Both the position numbers and the translations under genes were made by a program. Shown here one piece after another: positions 1 through 12,478 of a stretch of 54,237 nucleotides of DNA (the stretch's first letter is position 1; each line of letters begins with the position of its first letter). A model generated the notes under the pieces. It had not been told where the DNA came from. It was given only the letters and a program-made list of their open reading frames with translations, and did not search any database. The stretch covers positions 1 through 54,237 of the forward strand of contig ADNK01003260.1 of NCBI GenBank assembly GCA_000320545.1. The letters are read 5' to 3'. This DNA is from Bigelowiella natans CCMP2755. Taxonomy: Eukaryota; Cercozoa; Chlorarachniophyceae.

Positions 1-369
1 TTTTTTGCGGGGGGGGTTCATTTTTAGGGGGGGCCGGCCAAATATTTTCACAACCCCACCCCGGACTCGAGGTATTTTTTTAACCTCCCTTTTCTGCAGG
101 GATTCCAAACTTTTTTTTTACGGACAACCCCCCAACAAAATCATTGTTTTTTTTTTCAACCCCCCCACTTTTTTTAGTAAGGGTTTCTGCCGGCCAAGCG
201 GGGTCAGAATTTGGGGGGGGAGCACTTGGAACACCCGGCGGACACCGGGGGTTTGGGGGGGGGGAGGAAGATCAGCCACGCAGCGCGGTGGAAAAGGAAA
301 GCGTGCTGCCTGTTAGCGCTCATCACTACACCACAAGGCATCACGTCGCCGCTCTATCTGTTTCCTCAC
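1..369. other. Left-edge sequence of doubtful quality
   Basis: Roughly the first 300 bases consist of long G, C, T and A homopolymer runs (for example around 8-15, 110-120, 145-175 and 255-265). They are unlike the rest of the window and resemble an error-rich contig end. The remaining exons of the minus-strand condensin gene should continue here, but no frame survives beyond the splice donor at 369/368. I see nothing else that I can support. Confidence 0.5.
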
Positions 370-587
370 CCCTGCATTTTCAAAGGAGACTGCAGGGTGC
401 TGTAGGAGCTCCACCACCAAACCAAGAACGCGCTTCCAAGGCAGGCTCGCCCCGGTATCAATGGCGGAGCTCAGCGCTGTTGCTTCATCTCGGATGTCGG
501 AGATAACCTAACATCGTCGTAGCGAGTAACAATACGGGTATGACTAGGAACAGCCAAATCATGCAAGCTAGCCAAACTCGCGCGCGA

Positions 588-623
<36 letters not shown>

Positions 624-2320
624 ACGCACACACACCACCATCATCCATCATTTGTGAAATCATCCTCCTCCCACCACCACCATCACCCCTCACCTCAAGA
701 ACAGCGTTTACAAACACACTCGTCTGCGGCCAGGTGGTCTTTTTGAGCAGATCCACGAGCTTGGGCAGCAGCTCATGCGGAGTAGCCAAGTCTCTCGTCA
801 TATCACGGGCAGCGCTGCAGATAGCTTGTCGTCCAACCTAAACAGCATTGCCAAGATTTCCGTCATCACTCGAGTAAATGACAGTAAATAAATTATGATG
901 CCACCTCCCAACAGTCGACAATCGTGCTATATAATATTCATTCCCCAGCCGATTGCCTATGCATCGAAAGGCACGTACGCGCCCCCCCCCCCCCCCCCCC
1001 TCCTTTCTCTTTCTCTCACACACACACACGCACATACACACTAGCAGCCTAATCTTACTGCATCCCGAAAGCACCCACACGCGCCGCATTATTATTTTCC
1101 GTTCTTTTTCCTTCTGGATTGATTCTCACCTCATCCTGCATGTCGAGGTACGCCGCTGTTGCTATAAGATGACGCGCACGCTGCACGTGTGCCTCCCCCG
1201 CATCTTCAGCTTCGAAAAGGAACTTCGAGTCCAGCAGGCGGCAAAACTTGACAGCATCGGGCAAAATACCTTCAGCATCGCCCCGGGTCTCAAATTGATG
1301 CCTACACATCATGTGCCACAGAAGCGCCATCTCCAAACTCAACTTAGAGTTTGCGGAGACCAATAATGATGCGACTGGCCTTTCTTTCTCGAGGGGCTGC
1401 CAGCCATACGCAAGAAGAGATTCCACCAGCAGTTCACACTCAGCAGCGTATTCTATGGGACCGAAGCCCTTGAGCAGACCGATTATGGAGCCCTTCTCTT
1501 CTTCCAACCAGGACAGGCACAACTCCGTGCAAGCGTTCTTACAAACTTGGGATCGATCCTTGAGGCCGAATCGAAGGAGCTCAATTTTGTGCTGCATCGA
1601 GAGTACTCTTAATGGAACCTTTTCCTTGATCGTCTTGTATGCCATGACCCGCACCTGGTCGGACACATCCCGGGCTTTTCGCACGACGACAGGCAAAGTA
1701 TTGGTTGCGTGGATTCCAACGATCTTCAGTGCCGCAAGCCTCACATCCTTACTCGAATCGTCTTCAATGGCCCGAATAATGGCCTGTGTCACGATATCCT
1801 TCGAGTCATTTGGGTTCTGAAGGCGTGCAAGACCGCTCATGGAGGCGGTCCGCACCGACGCGACCTGGTCAATTGATCGAGAACATAGCGCCTCTGCCAT
1901 CTTCTCAAAAATATCAGCGTCACTGCTATCATCATTTAGATCAAAGTCATCTGGCATAGCGTGAAGAATAGACGTTAGTAGCCTCGTTGCCCGGAGCCTG
2001 ACGTTTTTGTCCTTAGCCCGTGTCCTTTCAAGGCAATGTCTCACGATTTTCATCGCGAGTTTACGGGTTAGCTGCGGGTATTTGCGCGCATTTTTGCACG
2101 AAATATTTGCAACAAGGCGGATGAGGCGATCGAATATTGCAGGGCTGTTATCCGGGTGAGCAAATATGTAGTCCAAAAACTTCACGAGGACAGCTGGAAA
2201 ATCGTCTTCAGCCTTTCTGTACGACTTCCAGAGGTTCCTTACGCATCTGTTATGGTTGGCTACAGTCTTCTGGCCGTCGTCAAAAGCACTTTGAATTGCT
2301 TCGACCACTGCAGTTGACAT
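370..2320 (-). CDS. NCAPG: Condensin complex subunit 3 (CAP-G), N-terminal half, partial
   Basis: HEAT-repeat non-SMC subunit of the condensin I complex, which compacts chromosomes in mitosis. I recognise it from the N-terminal block just after the start (VVEAIQSAFDDGQ, HNRCVRNLWKSY, FLDYIFAHPDNSPA, RLIRLVANISCKNARKYPQL) and the helical repeats that follow (RLRATRLLTSILHAMPD). I place the ATG at 2320; the open frame extends upstream, but family similarity starts here. Exons: 2320-1130 (397 codons), 837-694 (48) and 507-370 (46), all phase 0 with GTGAG donors. The third exon is the least certain. About 491 residues are present; the family is about 900-1000 long, so the C-terminal half lies beyond the left edge. 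The gene is divergent from DSS1, with a 395 bp spacer. The first intron holds a 19-base poly-C run at 982-1000. Confidence 0.86.
591..634. repeat. (CA)n microsatellite
   Basis: Nearly pure CA dinucleotide repeat in the intron between the second and third condensin exons. The CA- and His-rich reading frames across it are artefacts of the repeat. Confidence 0.95.
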
Positions 2321-2715
2321 GGAAACAACGATGTAGAGGTTCGCGGAGGGGGGGGGAAGGTTGGCGGGTCGGTGTTTGTTTGTTGGCTCCAGGCGACCGT
2401 TGCGACAACCCAGATCAACGCGAAAAAATATTTGTATTATACAAGATAGAAAACGAAGAGAATTCCATCTTGCGACTTCAAAAATTACGCCTAAGCCAGG
2501 GCCGTCTCCCCTAATGTTCTCGCAGTAAGATTCTCTGTTATCATTTCTTATTCTACGAAACATAGGTAACCCAAATGTTAAATTTAATTACGACATGGAA
2601 TATAACTCTATATTTAGTTATAATGAAGGTGATGGAGGAAGGATGCTGTTTGATAAGGGCTGAAAATCGTCGGAGTTCCAGAATCGCTCGAGGAGGAAGA
2701 CCACGAAAAGGAGGC
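2321..2715. other. Divergent spacer between CAP-G and DSS1
   Basis: Head-to-head promoter region of 395 bp. It contains in-frame extensions of both genes with no family similarity. I see no recognisable motif. It lacks the CTAG palindromes found in tail-to-tail spacers. Confidence 0.6.
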
Positions 2716-3174
2716 ATGTCAGGCAAGGGCGCTAGTGCGAAAAAGAAAGAGGAGAGTTCCTCCAAAGGAACCGAGGAGAAAAAAAATCTTGTCCAAGATA
2801 TTCTTGACGAGGATGATGAGTTTGAAGAGTTTCCCAGAGAAAGTAAAGAACCCCTCGAACGCCATCCTATCAATGCATGATTGCGGTCTTTTGATGCGTT
2901 TTGGTCTGGAGTAAGTAGAAGTTTGAAGTCAACTATGCAGCGGAAAATTTGAATTTGGAAGATAGTTAATGTTAATTGTTGTTGTTTAAAATTAGATTGG
3001 GAGAAGAAGGATGAGGACCAACAAGATGAGAAGTTGTGGGAAGACAATTGGGATGACGATGACGTAGATGCACAATTTAGCGAGCAGCTTAGAAAAGAGA
3101 TTCAGAAAGGTATTTCTATATTCGATTATCCACTGTTGAATCTGACCAAATGCATTTTTCCAGGAAATAAATAG
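2716..3174 (+). CDS. SEM1: 26S proteasome lid subunit DSS1/SEM1
   Basis: Small acidic, disordered protein of the 19S proteasome lid, also found in the TREX-2 and BRCA2 complexes. The signature is unmistakable: DEDDEFEEFPRENW, then KLWEDNWDDDDVDAQFSEQL. Exons: 2716-2842, 2996-3109 and 3164-3174. Phases are 1 and 1, with GTAAAG and GTATTT donors. The final exon is only 11 nt (two bases of Gly, then Asn, Lys and stop). I choose the ATG at 2716 because it gives an 83-residue protein, close to the 70-90 usual in the family. Upstream in-frame ATGs at 2575 and 2623 would add a non-conserved leader. The N-terminus is Lys/Ser-rich. The gene is convergent with the ankyrin-protein gene. Confidence 0.92.
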
Positions 3175-3601
3175 GTATGGCTTAGCAAAGAGGAAATTAA
3201 ATAAGATGAGCAGCGACGTACGTCCTGCTTCCGTTTCCAACGTCAATATAGTTAGAAAATTCGGCTGAAGAGCACTTATTTGGTGAGCGCAGTCGTGCAA
3301 TCTTCTAGGAAACAACACATTACACATTGTCAGTAGAGAAATTATGCAAGGGTTAATCCTTATGTCTTATTTGCCGTGGAGCAGTTCAGAATTTAAGAAA
3401 AAATCGTGTGCTTTTGTTGCCAAACATCTGCACGCCGAAGTCAGCTGCAGCAAGAGCGGCTGCTTTAGTGCATTTGCTATAAAATGCATCGAATTCATTT
3501 CTATCTAACAATGCCTAAATGCACGGTCTGTAGGTATGCTACGATAGGTGTGTCTAGTGTGTCTAGGTGTGTTGTGCGTTGCGTGTGTATATCTAGATAC
3601 A

Positions 3602-3603
<2 letters not shown>

Positions 3604-3644
<41 letters not shown>
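3604..3644. repeat. (GT)n microsatellite
   Basis: Pure GT dinucleotide tract in the tail-to-tail spacer downstream of DSS1. Confidence 0.95.
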
Positions 3645-3646
<2 letters not shown>

Positions 3647-3807
3647 GTGAGTGAGAAAGTGAGCGTGCTGCTGCTACTGCTTCTCTTGTATGCGTACGGT
3701 GCGAGTTCATGTCTTAAAATTTTGCTTTAAGTTTGCGGGCAAATAATGATGCTAATCGTAACTTCTAGACTAACTAGCTAGTCTAACAGTAGAGCGTATG
3801 CGGTGCC

Positions 3808-3823
3808 TACATGGTAGCATGTA
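3808..3823. repeat. Near-palindrome TACATGGTAGCATGTA
   Basis: Differs by one base from the perfect 16-bp palindrome at 22868-22883. It lies in a tail-to-tail spacer, as do all its relatives in the window. Confidence 0.8.
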
Positions 3824-3893
3824 GCTGCAGCGCTAGAGCGCGTGGCCGCTATATGTGCTGGTAGTGATACGCATCGGAGAAGGCGCTCCAACG

Positions 3894-3907
3894 ACATGTC
3901 TAGATGT
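3894..3907. repeat. CTAG-core element ACATGTCTAGATGT
   Basis: The identical 14-mer recurs at 39842-39855, and its inner 12-mer CATGTCTAGATG recurs at 45261-45272. All three copies are in convergent intergenic spacers. Confidence 0.8.
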
Positions 3908-4489
3908 GTACGTGTGATGGCTAGATGGGTACGTATGTTGTTACGCGTTTATGATGTGCAATTTAGCAATATGCACTTGAATATTAAGAATAAAGTAATA
4001 ATTTTATTGTTCTAGTATATATAGATTTAAGTATTATTAGTCAACACTAGTACACAAGACACATTACACACGACATCTTTGCTCAATGATGTTTAGATGC
4101 ATGCCGAGTGATGACGTGATCTATCTGCTCTTAGTTTAGCGTATATTAACGCATGCGCACGGCACGGAATAGCTTCACTTGCGTGCTACGACGATACTAC
4201 ATCGTAGCTTCCCTCCCGCGTATATTTGACAAGTGTTAACTATTACGACGTGAGCCGCGTTGCTTTCAAGATAGTATTGTAGGGCACCAACCCGTAATTA
4301 TTTATTAAGATAGAGCTAAGTCCAGCTCGCACTGTGTGCTTTCGTTAAATAGTTCGCCCGACTGAGCTCTTTTTGCCTGCTGTTCCGTCTGAACATATGA
4401 CGCTACCCTGAGCATCATAGATGTCATATTTAAACTGTAATTGTGTGCGCAGTCATATATACACATATATATTATGTATATAATGTGAG

Positions 4490-4523
<34 letters not shown>

Positions 4524-4795
4524 AATTGTACCTTCAGTGTAAGGAGGCTGTGACGCATCTCTTCTTCGGATCGATCCCACATGGATATAGTTTGATCTAA
4601 GTCAACCTGAGGCGGAGAAAATTTTGGCGTTAGGGCATTCAATTATCCATATAAGTAGCACCATCTTCGCTACCACTGCAGCCATCACTACTCTACAATT
4701 AAGAATCAAATGCCCAAGACAACCGCTAAGTTGTGCTGTGGTACTTTCTGGAAGGCTGTTCCTTATGTGGAGCCGCCAATCGCCTTACCCTCCTC

Positions 4796-7700
4796 CTACC
4801 CTTCTTCATCCTCCCTCATTACTTTTCGGATGAGTTGCGGAGACGATTGAACCGTTGACGAATTTGGTCGGGCCGTCCGATATGTAGAAGCGCTCATGCA
4901 CCTTCTTCTCCTTCTCCTGCAGCCTTCTCTATCGTTTACGTTCCTATTGTGTTGTTCTGGGATCGTCTTTGTCATCGCATTTGTGCTCTGTGAAGGAGGT
5001 TTGGCTTGGCGCGGAGGATACTGCAAGGAGGTGGATGGTAGCAACGACGATGACAACGATGGTGGTGGTAAGGGAACTCTGTTGCCCTCTGATTTGCTAC
5101 GCCTCCCATGATACAACATTGCTTTCTGTATTGCTGCTGCTGCTGCTGCTGCTGCTTGCCCTTTCTCTAAGCTACTAACATTGGGTGATGGTATAGATGA
5201 TGCCGCTAGCGTTGCCCCGCTATCCAAGGGCAATTGTGATAGTTTCCGTTCGGTATTCTTCACGTCGCTTTCATTTTCATGGAGACCACGGTTCTCATGC
5301 GTTTCACCACCTCTACATGCACCATCATCCTCGCTGGCTTCCTCGCCGGCCTCTTTCGCCGCCGCCTCCTCGTTAATATTGCTTGCGGTAGCAGGGGGGT
5401 TGCTAATGAGATAAGCTGGCCACATCGTCGCCGCCGTCACTCCCTTCTCATTCGAAGATTTAGACGACGCCGATGCTGGCGATATAAGTGATAGCGATGA
5501 AGCTGATGGATCAAAAAAGTAGTCTGGCGAATGGAGTTGAGACCTTTCCGGAGGAGATGATGGCCAGCGCACTGCTGCCGCGACCTCCGCATCTCTGCCT
5601 CCTCCTCCAGCTTCTGCTGATGATGCGGCTGTTGATGTTTTTGACTCCGGAGATTTGAGGTAATCCAGGAGGGACGATTCGAGAGTCTGATTATGACCAC
5701 GAGCGTCTTCGTGCTGCAATGGCGACGTGGGCCGTGAGGACACAGGAAGGGATAATCGTGGTCGCCGACGGTGTTGTGGCACTGTCTTAATATCGTCTAA
5801 AGAGCAAAAGGTGCGCTGAACAGGATGATCCTCCTCTTCCTCCTTTTGCTGCTGTTGGTGGTGGTAGAGATGGTCGTGGAAAAGGTGTCCCAGAGAAAAT
5901 GGAGAGCCTCGATGATGAAGTTCTGCAGACAACGGCGACCCTGGATCTCTCTCCATTGATCTAAAAACGAGTAGGAATGGCAGCAGCAGCAGCAGCATTA
6001 TTAGCAGTAATATCAAAGTCTGAGCTGAGGAACTACCAACAAGCGTGATGTCGAAGTCTCAGTGGTGGTAGTTCGGCAGCTAACCCATCTGTTAAAACTG
6101 ACAACATGAGCTTGCAGCGATTCGATTCTCTCCTCCAAATCATGTTTCTCCTTTTGCACCTGACGTAGATGATGCTCGTGGGTCTCACTATATCATTGCT
6201 CACTATATCATTGATACCATAACAGCAACCATTTTCTCCCATCTTTTAAGTGTCGTCATCTAATGATAAAGGACTACACGCTTCACCACCATCACCACCA
6301 CCACCACCACTAGCAGCAGCAGCAAAGTTTCATGTAGACTTAAGCATGTGTTTGTATACCGCCATGAGTCGAGCTCGCAAGCTGCTGTTTTCTCCAGCAA
6401 GCAAGTGGATGTGCTCCCTGGAATCCATCAATTGCCTTTGCAGCAGTTCTATGCGCCTCTCGGAGTCCATGAACTGGCGCTCTAAGAGGCTGTTCTCGTT
6501 CTTGCCCTGTAGCATAAGTAGCAGGGTGATAAGTTGTTTCACATCGAGGATGGAAGTTGATGAGGCATGGTATGCCGACTCTGAATAGAAAATATCCTAC
6601 ATTCCAGCATCACCTGTCACACCGCGGTGTATTTACGCGTAACTATTGCCGATTTAAGCAGCAACTGTGATAATCATCATCTAAAACACAACCACCGCCA
6701 CCTACTTCATCACGGACGCACGCTCCTTCTCCCTCCCCTCATCCTTCCTCCTCCCCAAACCAACCTCTTCTGACTGCCGCTGTTGATGATCAACCCTTGT
6801 TTCTTCTGTCAGGAGCGTCTTCTCTGGTGATTGAAAAACACATACGAACGCATGCAACATCCAGACCAACAACTACATTATCACCCCTGCTTAATACAAC
6901 CCTAGCAACAACAGCAGCAGCAGCAGAAATGTTTATGTCTCAATTCCTCAGGAAGCAAGTAATGCATCACACTACCACGAATATTTTTTGCCTTTTTCTG
7001 CTGCTTTTCCGGGCACTGAGCCAGCTCCCTGTCTTCCCGTATAACGGCTACACCTCTCGTATTGTTGATTGCTGTCATATCTTCTTCAGCGCCAGTATTG
7101 ACATGATTTGTTGAAGTAGCGACGGAGCTAGAAATCATCTCAATCATGGCGTCAGGGGGCACCTTTGTGATGGAAGGAAAGGCCAGCATTAATTTCTTCC
7201 TCTTCTCATTGTTCCCCTTCTTCTTCATTTTCTTCTTCTTCTTCTTCTTCCTCTATATGTCCATCATCACTATCATAATTGAGGTGCTGATTTACTCATC
7301 ATGCTTCCTCTACATGCATGTAGGAACTGATGCAAGAAGAGATGACGTCATCGAAGTTAGAGGGGTAAAGGATAATGAATTAATGGCCGGTATTGTAATA
7401 GTAGGGGCAGTAGTAGAGTGATAATGAAGAGATTTCACCCACAAGTTCGGACGATAGCTTACCTTGATTGTGGGCTCTTTGGATTTGCAATGGACACCCC
7501 GGGTATTGCTAGGCTCCGTGGAAAGTAGAATCTCCGCTACTGCTGTATGTCCTTTTGTAGATGCAAGAGAACCTGCCGTCCATCCACACTTTGCAAAATA
7601 GTATCCAAAATTATATATATACATATATATATGTGTGTACGGAATATTCAGCTAGATTTAAAGGAGGAAAGGTAAGAGAAAACTGCTCTTCCTCGCTCAC

Positions 7701-8345
7701 TTTCGAAATTGATTGAATGTCCGCTTTGTGCTCCAGAAGAAGTTTAACCGTGTCGAAGGATCCCCAATATGCTGCCCAGATCAGTGCTGTATCGCCATGC
7801 TGTTCCAAGAAGACATAATTCAGAATGGAAATTCAAAGATAATGAAAACATGATGCTTGTGCTGCACTAATAATGATAATGATCACGATGAATGACCTTT
7901 TGTTTGACCATCAGGACAACAGAGTATGCAATGCCAAAAGACAACCAACCTTATCCTTTGCTTTCACATCAGCACCTTTGTTAATCAAATCGTTTATCCA
8001 CTGGAACTGCTTCCCCTTAGCTGCATCCACGAGTTCGCACCCTTATTTAATAGCTTGCATTACAACGCGGACTAGGTTTGACAAGTTTTTACGAGCGAAA
8101 CCATATGCAGACACCGAGCTACAGTAACTTTTCAATAAATTTTGGAAGCTGTTGTCATGAAGTTGCACATTCAGAAGCTGTCGTAAACCTTTTTGCGGGC
8201 ATGGCGGAGGGGGGGGTGGGGATACTGGCGGCGGGGGGGATGCCATTTCTGAACCCTGCGATGCGTGACAAGTGCCGCCATATTTTGGAGGACTTTCGTT
8301 GGTATCGAAGTAGCCGGGGCGGGAGGTAGTCATCGCATCATCCAT
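4796..8345 (-). CDS. Ankyrin-repeat protein with coiled coil and Ser-rich tail
   Basis: Family and function not recognised. The ATG at 8345 is directly preceded by an in-frame TAA. Phase-consistent exons: 8345-8129, 8041-7950, 7799-7701, 7588-7463, 7252-6976 (or ending at 7054), 6580-6340, 6187-6085, 6019-4796, giving about 790 residues. In order: a Pro-rich N-terminus; three ankyrin repeats (DLINKGADVKAKDK; GDTALIWAAYWGSFDTVKLLLEHKADI; GHTAVAEILLS), the 33-codon third exon being exactly one repeat unit; a Lys/Arg-rich patch (possible nuclear signal); coiled-coil exons with leucine-zipper spacing (RRIELLQRQLMDSREHIHLL; KEKHDLEERIESLQAHV); a stretch of about 18 Leu/Ile residues encoded by CTG repeats; and a long Ser/Ala/Glu-rich disordered tail. 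The donor joining the two coil exons (GTCTAC) is weak, and the last exon is the least certain. The ankyrin part is secure. That everything is one gene is inference. Confidence 0.58.
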
Positions 8346-8795
8346 TTAAGATGTGATGCGGCACCGCTCCGGAAGTAGGGGGGAACGGAAGGAGGGACGC
8401 CACGTGGACTACTGCACTGATCCGTTGTGGGAAAACAACAAAAATACAGGGAGAATCACAGGCGCGACATCAATATGAATTCGCGACGTACTGCACAATG
8501 TCGGAGAATTTCCTCTTATAACCTTCCCATTTGCCCTCTGCGACAAGGCCAAAAAGGCAAAGCACTTTTCCCCGGACAGAATATTCGCACCGTTCTTTGC
8601 TTCCTACCCTGGCGATTACCGCTTGAAGCTGTAGTTCAGAGTGGTAAAGATGTAAAAATAGGCCCTATTTTTTGTCTTACCCTATCAAAAAAGGTCACAC
8701 AGTTTGAGCTTTATGTCCGAATTTGCGCTTGGAATTCATGGAAATCGGAAACTCTCGACAATTTTTGATGGCGCCCGCGCCTTGACGCACGGCTG
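8346..8795. other. Divergent spacer between the ankyrin gene and INO80
   Basis: Head-to-head spacer of 450 bp. One plus-strand frame of about 110 codons crosses it (8427-8768), but it lacks family similarity, and a TGA directly precedes the INO80 frame. I treat the region as the shared promoter. No clear motifs. Confidence 0.55.
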
Positions 8796-11768
8796 ATGGA
8801 TCGTCGTCCTCCAGGCCGGCAAGGCCAAGAAGATGGGCGAGCCTATCAATCCAGAGATCCTAGACTTGGAGATTCCTCTTACTACGATGGGTTGAACCCT
8901 ACCCTGCACCACCAGCATGTCGACGGTGCCAACGACGGGAGGAGAGGCGAAAGTGTAGAGGGTATGCAGGCAAACCGCTACGCCCCCATGGCAGCACCCA
9001 CATATCAACAGGTTATAGAAATTTATGTTTATTTGTGCTATACAAACGGAGATGATCTGATCCTGTCGTGTCGGGGATATTTTGAACGCATGACAATGGA
9101 GCAAGTAATGACTCGGAGGAACTGAACCACCACCCAAGATAAAATATCCTTTTCTCAGGAGCATGAGGCCCTGCCAAGGTCTCACTGGAACTCATCCCAG
9201 CAATCAAATGCCAGCCGCACCGACGTCGGGGGGAAGCGCAAGGTTGTAATTGTTGCCGAAAAAGCAACGTTATGATGATTGCTCTCCTGGCTCTTATGCC
9301 TCGTAATAATGCGTAACAAATGTACTCTTAGGTGGTTACAATGAGTTCAAGTAACCGAGGTGAATACAGTTGAATAGTAATCTATATTCACACATTGGAA
9401 GTGAAGAGACTGAGTTGCTTGTTTTGCAAGCATCACTTGCCTCACCCCGACAACATTTTCATCATTCTACGCCTCCCCCTTTCCCTTTCATTTCTCTCCT
9501 CATGGGCCTTGCCATCATCATTCTGTATAATATATATATGATGTTTTTAAGTAATATTAGTTTAATATCACGTCTACTACAGGACGACCCATGCCGGGCA
9601 AGCGTTATCGGTCCTCCACCGAGTCGCATGCTCTTCCAAATCAGCAGACTCCTATCGCCTCGGTACAACTTGTCAGCAGTAGTGGCAGAACCAAATGAGA
9701 GGCCGGTGCGGGCGGCATACTGAAATTTCATTCTTTCTTATTATTATTTTTTAAACTGACATAATCATGACCATTGTTTCTTTTTTTTGTTCTTGCTTTA
9801 TCCTTTCCGTTCACTTCGAACATAGCTGCCAAAACGCAAACTACCGCAGGAACCTTCCCCCTATTCAATTCCTCTACAGCGTCGCACCAACTCCCTGCTC
9901 CCACCGTTGTCTGATTCCTTTGATGACCTGCACGAGACCAAGGGAGATCAAGATGCCGATAGTCGCCAGAAGGGAAGCAACAGCAACAAGGACGGGGCCA
10001 GCTCCGACGTCGTGGACGACGAAGAGCTGACTGAAGACGAGGAGATATCTGATAAAAGCACTGCGATTTTCATAGGAAAGTCGCGGTACTTCGTGCCGCG
10101 AGACCGGCTGGAGATCCAAGCGGACTACGCCTCGGACGGGTTTGGCTTACCCCCCCTCGGCAGCTGTGTCTTCGACTTCAAACACTCCTCGAGCGCAGGG
10201 CCGGCGAAGCGGTCGTCACTTCCCAGTCAGATGATGATCCAGGCCTCAGATATCGTAGGAGTCGGTGCTGGGGAGCAGTCGCAATACAACAGCTCTCAAG
10301 CGGCTGCTATGGCCATCCAAGACACTCTTAATTTACCGCGAGCCTTCCGGACGACACCGCATCTACTCATCCCATCGCCGGAATGGCGACGGGTATGGAG
10401 CTTGCTAGGCTCAAAGCTGATCCCAAAAGAAGTGAGGAGGCTTCAGGGCGTGAGGACGAGCCGAGAGAGCCAGAGGAGGCGCGTCGGGCAGAGCATCGTG
10501 AAGCACCTGCGAAAGCTGGCTGAGAAAAACTTCCGCGGACTGCGGGACGCCGGTCTACGTGCTCGTCGGCTGGTGCGTGATATGCAGGTATTCTGGCGGA
10601 AGCATGAGAAGGAGCTCACGGAGGCTCGGAAGAAGGCCGAGAAGGTCAATGTCGAGAAGCGGCGCACCGACCTGGAGCGTCTCGAGAGGGAGCGGCAGCA
10701 GAAGAAGCTAGAGTTTCTCCTGACGCAGACGGAGCTCTTCTCCCACTTCATTGGGAAGAAGATGGGTATCCTCCCCCCCGACTCGAAGAAGGCGGCACCG
10801 GATCAGGAACAGCAATCAACGCAGCAGCAGCAGCAGCAGCAGCATGACACCAAAAGCTCCTCGCCTTCTTCGCCGATAATGTCAGAAGCCGAGCGCGTCC
10901 AGAGCCTCAAGAGGAAGAGGGAATCAGAGGCGAAAGAGGAGTGCGTAGCGGCCACGCGACAGATGCTGTCGCAGCACTATCAGCGCACCGCACAGTTTGA
11001 TCACGAATTCTCACAAACACAGGCTGGGAAGACCAACGGCAAAGGAGGAGGAAGAGGAAAGGCCGTTGGAGCAGGAGCAGGAGAGGGCGTCAAGACCGAG
11101 TGCGTAGAGTATATCCATGTTGTCGCCATGTTATTTAAGTATTTTGTGGTGTAGTAGTAGTAGTAGTAGTAGTAGTAGTGAATATGTATATTCTTGCGTC
11201 TTTCCGTCTATCTCTCTCTCTGTGTGTGTGTGTGTGTGTGTGCGCGCGGGGGGGGGGGGCCGGGGGGATGGGGAACGACATGACTTTCCTGCTTGAGTAG
11301 CCGGCAGGAGGCCGCACAGCCGTACTGAGTGTTGTTCTTACGATTGGTGCTCTCTCACGCTGCTGTTCCTTCTGATCGTACAGATACGCTATCGACATGG
11401 GGCTGCTGGAGCCCTCAACGATGCCGGTCAACGCAATGCAGGTCACGGAGCCGACGATCTTCCGCGGGAAGCTCAAATCCTACCAGCTGAAAGGGCTGAA
11501 CTGGCTCGCAAACCTGTATGAGCAGGGCATCAACGGCATTTTGGCAGACGAGATGGGGCTCGGGAAGACGATTCAGTCGATCGGCTTCATGGCTCACCTG
11601 GCGAAGAACAAGGGCATATGGGGACCGTTCCTGGTGATCGCGCCCAACTCGACGCTGCACCAGTGGAGGTCGGAGATCGGGAAGTTCTGCCCCAAGCTCA
11701 AGGTGCTGCCCTACTGGGGGACGCAGAAGGAGCGCAAGATCATCCGGAAGTGAGTAGCAGTCGAAGTT

Positions 11769-11799
<31 letters not shown>

Positions 11800-12440
11800 A
11801 AGAGGAAGAAGAAGAAAAAGCTTAGTACGTGCGTCCTTGACTCTCACTTGTTTGGCGATTTCCATGCTGTCTCACACAAACATTCATATCGCCTCCTCCT
11901 CCTCAGATACTGGAAGGGGGAGCTACTGTACAGGGAGGAGGCTGTCTTCCATGTCCTCGTCACCAGCTATCATGTCGTCGTCGCCGATGAAAAGTAGGGA
12001 ACGCCTTTTTCGATGATCCATGCCTACACGATAAGATATCAGCGTCCATCGCATTCTATCCGCAGCAGCAGCAGAAGAAGAAGTTGAAGATGATGATGAT
12101 GATGATGATGATGGTGTGCTTGATAATTCCATATGCTAGTTATGAACGCCATCATAATCATCGTCATCACCATCATTTTTGCTACTATTACAAAAATATA
12201 ACCAAACTCATTTTAGGTACTTCTCACGCATAAAATGGCACTACATGATACTGGACGAGGCCCAGGCCATCAAAAACTCGAGCAGCCTTCGATGGAAGTC
12301 ATTGCTGAACCTGAAGTGCCGCAACCGGCTGCTTCTGACCGGCACTCCTATCCAAAATAGCATGGCAGAGCTATGGGCTTTGCTCCACTTCATCATGCCG
12401 GACTTCTTCGACTCGCACGACGAATTCAATCAATGGTTGT

Positions 12441-12478
<38 letters not shown>

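Larger units (their letters stand above)
3175..4795. other. Convergent spacer with CTAG-type palindromes and (GT)n tracts
   Basis: Tail-to-tail spacer of 1.6 kb between DSS1 and the ankyrin gene, with no credible coding frame. It holds (GT)n at 3604-3644 and 4492-4520, an inverted repeat with 7-base arms (TAGACTA / TAGTCTA) at 3767-3786, the 16-mer TACATGGTAGCATGTA at 3808-3823 and ACATGTCTAGATGT at 3894-3907. Short, near-palindromic words with TCTAGA or GCTAGC cores recur throughout 3530-4150. An AATAAA hexamer near 3988 could serve DSS1, but it is far from the stop. Confidence 0.75.

Noticed and set aside
540-746. His/Thr-rich frame over the CA repeat
   Set aside because: Product of a dinucleotide repeat within a condensin intron.
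8427-8768. Plus-strand frame of 113 codons upstream of INO80
   Set aside because: No similarity, ends just before the INO80 start, lies in the shared promoter.
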